Source: an uncultured Cardiobacterium sp. (lineage in GTDB: Bacteria > Pseudomonadota > Gammaproteobacteria > Cardiobacteriales > Cardiobacteriaceae). From it: a DNA stretch of 5,185 nucleotides. The stretch covers positions 1-5,185 of the forward strand of contig NZ_CALJAH010000288.1 of assembly GCF_938028185.1 (NCBI RefSeq), read 5' to 3'. Positions 1-3,589 of the stretch are shown piece after piece. The position numbers and the translations under genes are program-made. The first letter of the stretch is position 1. Each line of letters begins with the position of its first letter. The notes below the pieces were generated by a model. The model was not told the origin of the DNA. It searched no databases and saw only the letters and a list, made by a program, of their open reading frames with translations.

Positions 1-1580
1 GCCCAAGTCAGCCCGAAGCGTTGCAGGTATTTGCGCAGGCGGTCGCTGTCGTTGGTTCTGGCGAGCTGTTCGCGCGAGACGTTGTAAAGCGCGCGCCCGG
101 CGGCGGCGAGGCTTTTGTGCTGGCGGCAGATGTTAATCACCGCCTCCAGTTGCAGGCGCTCAAACAGGTCAAGCGCGTCGGCGTCTATGGCGGCGGGCAG
201 CGCGCTCGCGGCGGGGCGTTCCTCCTGCCACAGGTATTGCAGGCGGGCGATTTCCGCGTCCACCAGTTCGCGGGTAATGCGCCCCTGCGGTGCCAGCGTG
301 GCGAGGCGCATGATGCTCGCTGCCAAATCGCGGAAATTGCCGCGCCACGCCGCCTGCGGCGAGAGGGCGTAGGCGAGGTAGGCGGCGTGCGCTTCCTTGT
401 TGAAGCGGGTGGTGCGCCCTAGCTCCTGCGAGACGAGGGCGAGCTGGTGCGCGATGTTCGGCTCGATGTCCTCGCGCCGCTCTGCCAACGCGGGCAGTGG
501 GTAGTTCCAGATGTTGATGCGCGCGTAGAGGTCTTCGCGGAAGCGGCCTTCGCGCACGTCCGCACGCAGGTCGCGATTCGTCCCGGCGATGAGCTGGAAA
601 TGGCTTTCGCTTTCCTGGTCGCTGCCGACCGGGTAGAAGCGTTTTTCTTCCAGCGCTTTCAGCAGCATCGCCTGTTCGTCCAGCCCCAGCTCACCGATTT
701 CGTCAAGGAACAACACGCCGCCGTCGGCACTTTTCAGGTAGCCATCGCGTTTTTCCACCGCGCCGGTGTACGCGCCTTTTTTGTGGCCGAACAAGGCAGA
801 GGCCGCGCCGTCGCCACGCAGGGTGGCGCAGTTAACATCAACAAACGTGCCGCGCACTTGGTGCCGCGCCTTTTTCAGTTCAAAAATCCGCCGCGCCAGC
901 ATCGATTTGCCCGCGCCGGTCGGGCCGGTGAGGAGGATGGGCGAGGGCGAGTTGAGCGCGACCTGCTCAATTTCGGCAATCATGCGGTTGAACGCCGGGT
1001 TGCGGGTGGCGATGCCGCTTTTCAGATAGCGCACGGCGTCGTCGCGCACGGCGGCAAGGCGGGCGGCAAGCGCGTCGTAGCGGGCGAGGTCAAGGTCAAT
1101 CAGTTCGTAGGTGCCGACGTCGCCGCGCGCCATTTGCCGTTTCTGGTTTTTCGGCGGCGCGGTTTGCAGCAAGAGTCCGGGAATCTGCCGCGATTCGACG
1201 AGGAGAAAGAGGCAGATTTGCGCGACGTGGGTGCCGGTGGTGATATGCACCCAGTATTCTTCTTTTTCGGTATCAAAGGGATAGTCCGCTGCCCAGTCGT
1301 GCAGGCGGGTATAGACTTCGCTGAAATCCCAAGGGTTGGTGAGCTCCATCTGCACCAGATTGACGGCGGTGTGCGGCGCGCGGTCGCGGATGTCGGCGCG
1401 GACGAGGTCGGCCAGCGGGCGGTATTTGTCGGCGTAGAAGAGTTCGATGCGGTCGAGGATGAGGTCATTGCGCTGGTTCATGGCGACGTTCGGCCGCCAT
1501 TTCTGCCAGCGGCCTTCACCGCCGCCAGCATCCAGCTGGGTGCCGAGGAAACTGATAACGACACGGGTTTTTTGAGTCAT
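1..1580 (-). CDS. rtcR: RtcR, sigma54-dependent activator of RNA repair genes (3' end cut by window)
   Basis: This is a bacterial enhancer-binding protein that turns on RNA-repair genes with sigma54 RNA polymerase. I translated 526 codons from ATG 1580 without a stop; the frame runs off the window after ...RFGLTW, close to the usual family length of about 530. Residues 7-17 (VVISFLGTQLD) and 112-122 (HITTGTHVAQI) belong to the N-terminal RtcR domain, a CARF-like Rossmann fold thought to sense RNA ends. The AAA+ domain has Walker A GPTGAGKS (219-226), the sigma54-contacting loop GAYTGA (269-274), Walker B VLFLDEIGEL (289-298) and an arginine-finger region FREDLYAR (347-354). Residues about 488-520 form a Fis-like helix-turn-helix. 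The start is fixed by family alignment at VVISFLGTQLD; no clear Shine-Dalgarno precedes it, which may mean translational coupling to alkD 29 nt upstream. The expected target is the sigma54-type promoter at 2545-2560. Confidence 0.96.
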   Translation of the reverse strand, partial: MTQKTRVVISFLGTQLDAGGGEGRWQKWRPNVAMNQRNDLILDRIELFYADKYRPLADLVRADIRDRAPHTAVNLVQMELTNPWDFSEVYTRLHDWAADYPFDTEKEEYWVHITTGTHVAQICLFLLVESRQIPGLLLQTAPPKNQKRQMARGDVGTYELIDLDLARYDALAARLAAVRDDAVRYLKSGIATRNPAFNRMIAEIEQVALNSPSPILLTGPTGAGKSMLARRIFELKKARHQVRGTFVDVNCATLRGDGAASALFGHKKGAYTGAVEKRDGYLKSADGGVLFLDEIGELGLDEQAMLLKALEEKRFYPVGSDQESESHFQLIAGTNRDLRADVREGRFREDLYARINIWNYPLPALAERREDIEPNIAHQLALVSQELGRTTRFNKEAHAAYLAYALSPQAAWRGNFRDLAASIMRLATLAPQGRITRELVDAEIARLQYLWQEERPAASALPAAIDADALDLFERLQLEAVINICRQHKSLAAAGRALYNVSREQLARTNDSDRLRKYLQRFGLTW

Positions 1581-1609
1581 GGTTGTGGGTGGATAGGGAT
1601 GGATTTTGT

Positions 1610-2263
1610 TCAGAGATATTTACTCGCCTCCCGGATACTCAGCGCCGCCATTTTTTCGCGGCGGCTTTCTATATATTCCCGTACCCATTCGGGATTGGTT
1701 TTGCTGTAATCGCGCAATGCCCAGCCGATAGCCTTGTTAATAAAAAATTCGCTTTGTCCGAGATTGTTATCGAGGATTTGGGCGAGCAGGGCGGTATCGG
1801 TTTTTTCTTTGCGCAGTAATTGGTGGTCAATGGCAACGCGGCGCAGCCAAAAATTTTCATCCACGCTCCATTTGAGAATGACCGCATTGATTTCGGGATA
1901 ACGCAGGGCAATGCCACCGACAATGCGGTCGAGAAAGTCGATAGTGTCCCACCACGATTTCGTCGTGATGAGGCGGTGCAGGCGTGGCAAGTCAGCCGGG
2001 GTGAGTTGCCTTTGCGCGGCGCGCAGCAGTTCCAGCGCGGCATACTGGTATTCGCGCGCTTCCGCCTGCCAGCAGGCATCAATCGTCTGCCAATCCACGC
2101 CTTCGCGCGCGGCGGCCTTGAGATGTGGCTTAAGCGTCGCTTTAAGCTGCGGTTTGGGGATACCGAGGAAAGGAAAGCGGTTTTTCATGTACGCCTGCAT
2201 TTGCGCGGCACGCAACGGGTTGGCGAGCGGCGTGAGCAGGCGGACGAAATCGTCATATTTCAT
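1610..2263 (-). CDS. alkD: AlkD-family DNA alkylation repair protein (HEAT-like DNA glycosylase)
   Basis: The product is about 217 residues, the normal size for AlkD, which excises bulky or cationic alkylated purines such as N7- and N3-methyl adducts without base flipping. Counting from the TTG codon just upstream, the sequence shows the family motif KSWWDTIDFLD (103-113), in which W106 and D110 match the catalytic Trp and Asp spacing. WLRRVAI (140-146) carries the conserved Arg, and FFINKAIGWALRDYSKTNPEWV (174-195, written here in part) is the typical C-terminal signature. The whole protein should be alpha-helical HEAT-like repeats, with no signal peptide or membrane segment. I prefer ATG 2263 to TTG 2266 because GGAG lies 7 nt before the ATG. 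The gene sits directly upstream of rtcR on the same strand, so the two are probably co-transcribed. DNA repair is the known family role; a role in nucleic-acid damage responses together with RtcR is inference. Confidence 0.93.
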   Translation of the reverse strand: MKYDDFVRLLTPLANPLRAAQMQAYMKNRFPFLGIPKPQLKATLKPHLKAAAREGVDWQTIDACWQAEAREYQYAALELLRAAQRQLTPADLPRLHRLITTKSWWDTIDFLDRIVGGIALRYPEINAVILKWSVDENFWLRRVAIDHQLLRKEKTDTALLAQILDNNLGQSEFFINKAIGWALRDYSKTNPEWVREYIESRREKMAALSIREASKYL

Positions 2264-2351
2264 CAAATTTCTCCGTAAGATAGCTATGCAACGGCTCAGG
2301 GCAGACGCAGTAAATCGCGTTAAAGCCTTCGGCGAGGTTCGGCGGTTCGAG
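2253..2351 (-). pseudogene. Possible remnant coding stretch before alkD (unrecognised)
   Basis: After a TAG at 2354-2352, the minus strand reads 32 open codons of protein-like composition (LEPPNLAEGFNAIYC, then VCPEPLHSYLTEKFDEI) ending in TGA 2255-2253, just inside the start of alkD. It has no ATG start. A different frame upstream, from ATG 2388, reads MQLVLFYRHPQIARTAEP before drifting. Together these look like the tail of an old gene broken by a frameshift or stop. I do not recognise the family, and the stretch may equally be chance. Confidence 0.2.
2271..2274 (-). promoter_or_regulatory. Ribosome binding site of the alkD-like gene
   Basis: Read on the minus strand, GGAG is followed by AAATTTG and then ATG. 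The spacing is 7 nt to the ATG at 2263 and only 4 nt to the TTG at 2266, which favours the ATG as the start. Confidence 0.7.
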
Positions 2352-2397
2352 CTATTTGTGGGTGGCGATAGAAGAGGACGAGTTGCATGGCACTATG

Positions 2398-2450
2398 TTA
2401 TAGCTATTTTTCTATTTCATAGGATTATTTTCTATATTTTTCGCGTTTTA
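2398..2450. other. AT-rich segment in the divergent intergenic region
   Basis: This stretch is rich in TATTTT and CTATTT words, unlike the GC-rich flanks. It lies between the minus-strand alkD-rtcR genes and the plus-strand sigma54-type promoter. It is the likeliest place for a vegetative promoter of alkD-rtcR (TATAAC is seen on the minus strand near 2398-2403, with no good -35) and for DNA bending upstream of the sigma54 promoter. I found no clear IHF consensus. Confidence 0.3.
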
Positions 2451-2486
2451 GGGTAGGGTAGGGCGGCGAGCGAGGACGGTTGGCAT
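2448..2486 (-). CDS. Possible 12-residue leader peptide upstream of alkD-rtcR
   Basis: ATG at 2486 opens a tiny minus-strand frame, MPTVLARRPTLP followed by TAA. AAGGAG lies at 2500-2495, 8 nt before the ATG, an unusually good Shine-Dalgarno for random sequence. It would lie about 220 nt upstream of alkD in the leader of a divergent transcript. There are no regulatory codon runs and no clear attenuator after it, so the case rests only on the ribosome binding site. Confidence 0.22.
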   Translation of the reverse strand: MPTVLARRPTLP

Positions 2487-2533
2487 GGTTTTTTCTCCTT
2501 TGTTTTTAGCGTGTTGTGAAAGTATTTTTGCGC

Positions 2534-2548
2534 GCCAGCGGCGCTGGC
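2534..2548. repeat. Perfect 7-bp inverted repeat overlapping the -24 element
   Basis: GCCAGCG-G-CGCTGGC is a perfect dyad with a one-base centre. Its right arm supplies the TGGC of the -24 promoter element. It could be a protein-binding site able to block or modulate sigma54 holoenzyme binding. RtcR itself would be expected to bind further upstream, so the bound protein, if any, is unknown. Confidence 0.5.
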
Positions 2549-2560
2549 ACGTTTCGGGCA
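2545..2560 (+). promoter_or_regulatory. Sigma54 (-24/-12) promoter for the Y RNA array and rsr
   Basis: TGGCACG is followed by four bases and GGGCA. The consensus is TGGCACG-N4-TTGCA, so the -24 half is perfect, the GG-to-GC spacing is exact, and the -12 half keeps GC but has GG in place of TT. Taking C2559 as -12 gives a start near 2571, about 20 nt before the first Y RNA stem. A divergent rtcR gene and downstream rsr fit the known RtcR-controlled arrangement. This promoter assignment is inference from motif plus context. Confidence 0.7.
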
Positions 2561-2570
2561 ATAGGGTTAG

Positions 2571-2585
2571 TGCAAGTTGCTTGCA
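2571..2585 (+). other. Hairpin at the predicted 5' end of the array transcript
   Basis: TGCAAG-TTG-CTTGCA is a perfect 6-bp stem with a three-base loop. It begins exactly at the start site predicted from the sigma54-type element. It may protect the primary 5' end or mark a processing site before the first Y RNA. Confidence 0.45.
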
Positions 2586-2591
2586 GCTTGT

Positions 2592-2731
2592 AGCGGATAA
2601 CCGCAACGCCAAATGCGCAGGAAATTACAGGGTCGCGGGTTCGAGTCCCGCCCTGCCGGTTCGCCGGCAGGTAACTCAGCCGGGTAGAGTATGTAAACAT
2701 TTCCTGCACCCTTGTTGGCGTCTGCGCCGCT
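2592..2731 (+). ncRNA. yrlA: Y-RNA-like unit 1, complete permuted tRNA mimic
   Basis: This is a Ro60-binding Y RNA of the YrlA type. The outer stem pairs CGCAACGCC (2602-2610) with GGCGT-C-TGCG (2717-2726), leaving a bulged C2722, and may extend by AGCGG (2592-2596) with CCGCT (2727-2731). The internal loop holds AAATGCG on the 5' side. The inner stem CAGGAAAT (2618-2625) pairs perfectly with ATTTCCTG (2699-2706). Between them the parts of a tRNA appear in permuted order: T arm GCGGG-TTCGAGT-CCCGC (2635-2651), acceptor hairpin CCTGCCGG-TTCG-CCGGCAGG (2652-2671), U8-A9 equivalents (2672-2673), then D arm ACTC-AGCCGGGTA-GAGT (2674-2690). There is no CCA end and no anticodon, so it cannot be charged. 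It is the first unit after the promoter. The YrlA family is known to tether Rsr to effectors such as nucleases. Confidence 0.87.
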
Positions 2732-2732
2732 G

Positions 2733-2931
2733 GTGGGCAAATGCCGGAGGAACGCAGCGGGCCCCGTTTGTGTTCCATGCAACAGCCCGCAGAAGAAATC
2801 CCTTTCTTCTGCGGAAAAATGAAATTGCTTGCATGGAATACAAACGGGAAGTGAGTCCCGCCCCTGCCACTCGACGGCAGGGTAGCTCAGCGGTAGAGCA
2901 CGAAAACGTTTCTCCAACCCTGGTTGCCCGC
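2733..2931 (+). ncRNA. yrlA: Y-RNA-like unit 2, tRNA mimic with hairpin inserted in T loop
   Basis: The outer stem GTGGGCAA (2733-2740) pairs with TTGCCCGC (2924-2931) with one wobble. The internal loop carries ATGCC (2741-2745). The inner stem GGAGGAACG (2746-2754) pairs with CGTTTCTCC (2907-2915) with one wobble. The T stem halves GCGGG (2757-2761) and CCCGC (2857-2861) are kept but stand 95 nt apart, because a long hairpin (2763-2848) fills the T loop; GAGT before CCCGC survives from the usual TTCGAGT. The acceptor hairpin pairs CCTGCC (2863-2868) with GGCAGG (2876-2881). The D arm GCTC-AGCGGTA-GAGC (2885-2899) is fully canonical, preceded by T-A (2883-2884) as U8-A9. The TTACA found after the inner 5' strand in the other units is missing. 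It starts 2 nt after unit 1 ends, so it must be processed from a shared transcript. Confidence 0.78.
2763..2848 (+). repeat. 86-nt long inverted repeat inserted in the T loop of unit 2
   Basis: The ends pair over 20 positions: CCCGTTTGT (2763-2771) with ACAAACGGG (2840-2848), a G-U wobble at 2772/2839, and TTCCATGCAA (2773-2782) with TTGCATGGAA (2829-2838). Inside is a second, perfect hairpin, CCGCAGAAGAAA-TCCC-TTTCTTCTGCGG (2787-2814), followed by an A-rich bulge (2815-2828). I see no target-site duplication, transposase or T-tract. It may be a small mobile element such as a MITE, or an evolved extra RNA arm. Confidence 0.8.
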
Positions 2932-2933
2932 AC

Positions 2934-3059
2934 CCCGGCAAATGCGGAAGGAATTACATGGGGGTCGTAAATGCAGGTTCGAGTCCTGCTCCTGCCTTGC
3001 AGGATAGTCTAACGGGCAAGACGTCGGCTGTTTTATTTCTTCAAATCCTCGTTGTCGGG
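2934..3059 (+). ncRNA. yrlA: Y-RNA-like unit 3, complete permuted tRNA mimic
   Basis: The outer stem CCCGGCAA (2934-2941) pairs with TTGTCGGG (3052-3059) with one wobble. ATGCG (2942-2946) is the 5' internal loop. The inner stem GAAGGAAT (2947-2954) pairs with ATTTCTTC (3035-3042) with one wobble and is followed by TACA. The distal module has T arm GCAGG-TTCGAGT-CCTGC (2973-2989), a short acceptor hairpin TCCTGC-CTT-GCAGGA (2990-3004), T-A (3005-3006), and D arm GTCT-AACGGGCA-AGAC (3007-3022). Order and loop bases match unit 1, but most stem bases differ by compensating changes, so the fold is under selection. The D-arm sequence differs clearly from unit 2, so this is not a recent copy. Confidence 0.87.
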
Positions 3060-3075
3060 CTTTTGAATTTCTGGA

Positions 3076-3095
3076 GCGGTGGTTTTTGCCGCCGC
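3076..3095 (+). other. Hairpin in the spacer between units 3 and 4
   Basis: GCGGTGG-TTTTTG-CCGCCGC forms a 7-bp stem with one wobble. It fills much of the 49-nt gap between units 3 and 4, the largest gap in the array. No T-run follows, so it is not an obvious terminator; a processing signal or transcript-attenuation element is possible. Confidence 0.4.
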
Positions 3096-3117
3096 GCCGC
3101 AACCGTTTACGAATGAA
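3090..3117 (+). repeat. Direct repeat, first copy (5' flank and start of unit 4)
   Basis: Matches 3304-3331 at an offset of 214 with three differences (first base, 3097 and 3115). It covers a GC-rich spacer and the outer 5' strand of the Y RNA. With the unit 5/7 repeat it marks a duplication of a two-unit block. Confidence 0.8.
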
Positions 3118-3197
3118 TGCGGGCAGGATTACATCAACTAACCGATAACTGTATAAATCATATGGCTCGGTCTGTCTTGCCCTTGCTTGTCATTCGT
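3109..3197 (+). ncRNA. Y-RNA-like unit 4, no tRNA arms
   Basis: The outer stem ACGAATGA (3109-3116) pairs perfectly with TCATTCGT (3190-3197). ATGC (3117-3120) is the 5' internal loop and TTGCTTG the 3' side. The inner stem GGGCAGGA (3121-3128) pairs with TCTTGCCC (3175-3182) with one wobble and runs into TTACA. The distal loop has neither the TTCGAGT T loop nor a D arm; a hairpin of ACCGA (3141-3145) with TCGGT (3167-3171) is possible. This is a Ro-binding stem with a different effector module, comparable with the YrlB class. Its 5' flank and 5' strand are duplicated at unit 6. Confidence 0.68.
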
Positions 3198-3227
3198 TTT
3201 GGGCGAATGCCGACAGGATTACATTGG
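3198..3227 (+). repeat. 30-bp exact repeat, first copy (5' strand of unit 5)
   Basis: Identical to 3411-3440 at an offset of 213. It spans the outer 5' strand, the ATGCC loop, the inner 5' strand and GATTACA. Confidence 0.88.
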
Positions 3228-3284
3228 AATTTCATTCGACGTGCTAATAACACGACTTAAAAATCCTGTCTTCATTAGTCGCCC
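3201..3284 (+). ncRNA. Y-RNA-like unit 5, two-hairpin distal module
   Basis: The outer stem GGGCGA (3201-3206) pairs with TCGCCC (3279-3284). The internal loop has ATGCC (3207-3211). The inner stem GACAGGATT (3212-3220) pairs perfectly over 9 bp with AATCCTGTC (3262-3270), then ACA follows. The distal module folds as two small hairpins 2 nt apart: GAAT-TTC-ATTC (3227-3237) and CGTG-CTAATAA-CACG (3240-3254). No T or D arm is present. It lies 3 nt after unit 4. Positions 3198-3227 are identical to 3411-3440 in unit 7. Confidence 0.78.
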
Positions 3285-3303
3285 GCTTGACAAAGTGATT
3301 TAT

Positions 3304-3331
3304 CGCCGCGTCGCAACCGTTTACGAACGAA
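3304..3331 (+). repeat. Direct repeat, second copy (5' flank and start of unit 6)
   Basis: Counterpart of 3090-3117. The two substitutions after the GC-rich start include one inside the outer stem (T3114 to C3328), and the 3' strand of unit 6 changes to restore pairing. Confidence 0.8.
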
Positions 3332-3411
3332 TGCTGGTAGGATTACATAGAAGTCAACTTCATCGTGCTTCGGGCACGGGGTTTTAATCTTGCCAATCAC
3401 TCGTCGTTTGT
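3323..3411 (+). ncRNA. Y-RNA-like unit 6, two-hairpin distal module
   Basis: The outer stem ACGAACGA (3323-3330) pairs with TCGTTTGT (3404-3411) with one wobble. ATGC (3331-3334) is the 5' internal loop. The inner stem TGGTAGGATTA (3335-3345) pairs with TAATCTTGCCA (3385-3395) over 11 bp with two wobbles. The distal module repeats the unit 5 layout with different sequence: GAAG-TCAA-CTTC (3350-3361), 2 nt, then CGTGC-TTCGG-GCACG (3364-3378). The 5' half is a diverged copy of unit 4 (offset 214). The 3' half and distal module are more like unit 5 in architecture. Confidence 0.75.
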
Positions 3412-3440
3412 TTGGGCGAATGCCGACAGGATTACATTGG
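3411..3440 (+). repeat. 30-bp exact repeat, second copy (5' strand of unit 7)
   Basis: Identical to 3198-3227. Sequence diverges sharply after 3440, where unit 7 has a T arm in place of the two hairpins of unit 5. Confidence 0.88.
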
Positions 3441-3501
3441 TTATCGCAGGTTCGAGTCCTGCCCGCAGCTTGCTGCGGAAATCTTGTCCCTGTTGTCGCC
3501 C
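3414..3501 (+). ncRNA. Y-RNA-like unit 7, T-arm/acceptor minihelix without D arm
   Basis: The outer stem GGGCGA (3414-3419) pairs with TCGCCC (3496-3501). ATGCC (3420-3424) is the 5' internal loop. The inner stem GACAGGATT (3425-3433) pairs with AATCTTGTC (3480-3488) with one wobble. The distal module has a perfect T arm GCAGG-TTCGAGT-CCTGC (3446-3462) directly followed by an acceptor-like hairpin CCGCAG-CTTG-CTGCGG (3463-3478). The inner stem then resumes after one base, leaving no room for a D arm. It is thus half a tRNA mimic. The 5' side is identical to unit 5 over 30 bp, so the minihelix was gained by, or lost from, one of the copies. Confidence 0.78.
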
Positions 3502-3504
3502 GCC

Positions 3505-3565
3505 TGGCGAATGCCGGCAGGACTACAACTTCCCACGTTATTTGTCTTGCCATTACTGGTCGCCA
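3505..3565 (+). ncRNA. Y-RNA-like unit 8, minimal stem with short loop
   Basis: The outer stem TGGCGA (3505-3510) pairs with TCGCCA (3560-3565). ATGCC (3511-3515) is the 5' internal loop. The inner stem GGCAGGAC (3516-3523) pairs with GTCTTGCC (3544-3551) with one wobble, then TACA. The remaining loop is only 20 nt (3524-3543), so this is practically a bare Ro-binding module. It ends 11 nt before the rsr Shine-Dalgarno, so folding or Rsr binding here could affect rsr translation. Either a degenerate last unit or an autoregulatory site would fit. Confidence 0.66.
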
Positions 3566-3576
3566 CTTTTATTACC

Positions 3577-3581
3577 AGGAG
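3577..3581 (+). promoter_or_regulatory. Ribosome binding site of rsr
   Basis: AGGAG lies 8 nt before ATG 3590 in an A/T-rich, unstructured leader. It fixes the rsr start and is only 11 nt beyond the last Y RNA stem. Confidence 0.85.
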
Positions 3582-3589
3582 AATAAATC

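Noticed and set aside
447..1709. 420-residue plus-strand open frame
   Set aside because: It is the antisense shadow of rtcR, which has complete AAA+ motifs in the minus-strand frame over the same bases.
2264..2266. TTG start for the alkD-like gene, adding one residue
   Set aside because: GGAG is only 4 nt away from the TTG but 7 nt from the following ATG.
2388..2403. TGGCAC near 2389-2394 as a second sigma54 promoter
   Set aside because: The downstream GC is two bases too far for the strict -24/-12 spacing and the -12 half does not match.
2787..2820. Rho-independent terminator formed by the 12-bp hairpin in unit 2
   Set aside because: It is followed by A residues on the plus strand and has no T-run on either strand.
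2485..2970. 161-residue plus-strand open frame and several minus-strand frames across the Y RNA array
   Set aside because: They cross the promoter and several RNA stems, have low-complexity Arg/Cys-rich composition and no family motifs. The RNA folds explain the sequence better.
2635..3022. Ordinary tRNA genes suggested by TTCGAGT T arms and a canonical D arm
   Set aside because: The arms occur in the order T, acceptor, D, the acceptor stems are closed hairpins, and no anticodon arm or CCA end is present in any unit.
3152..3157. TATAAA in the loop of unit 4 as an internal -10 box
   Set aside because: No acceptable -35 at proper spacing, and the bases lie inside the RNA loop.
3287..3292. Perfect TTGACA that could be a -35 box for units 6-8
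   Set aside because: The sequence 16-18 nt downstream is GC-rich with no -10-like hexamer.
3109..3565. CRISPR-like array from repeated GCGAATGC...GGATTACA words
   Set aside because: Spacing is uneven, each repeat pairs with its own downstream strand, and the intervening sequence is structured. No cas genes are present.
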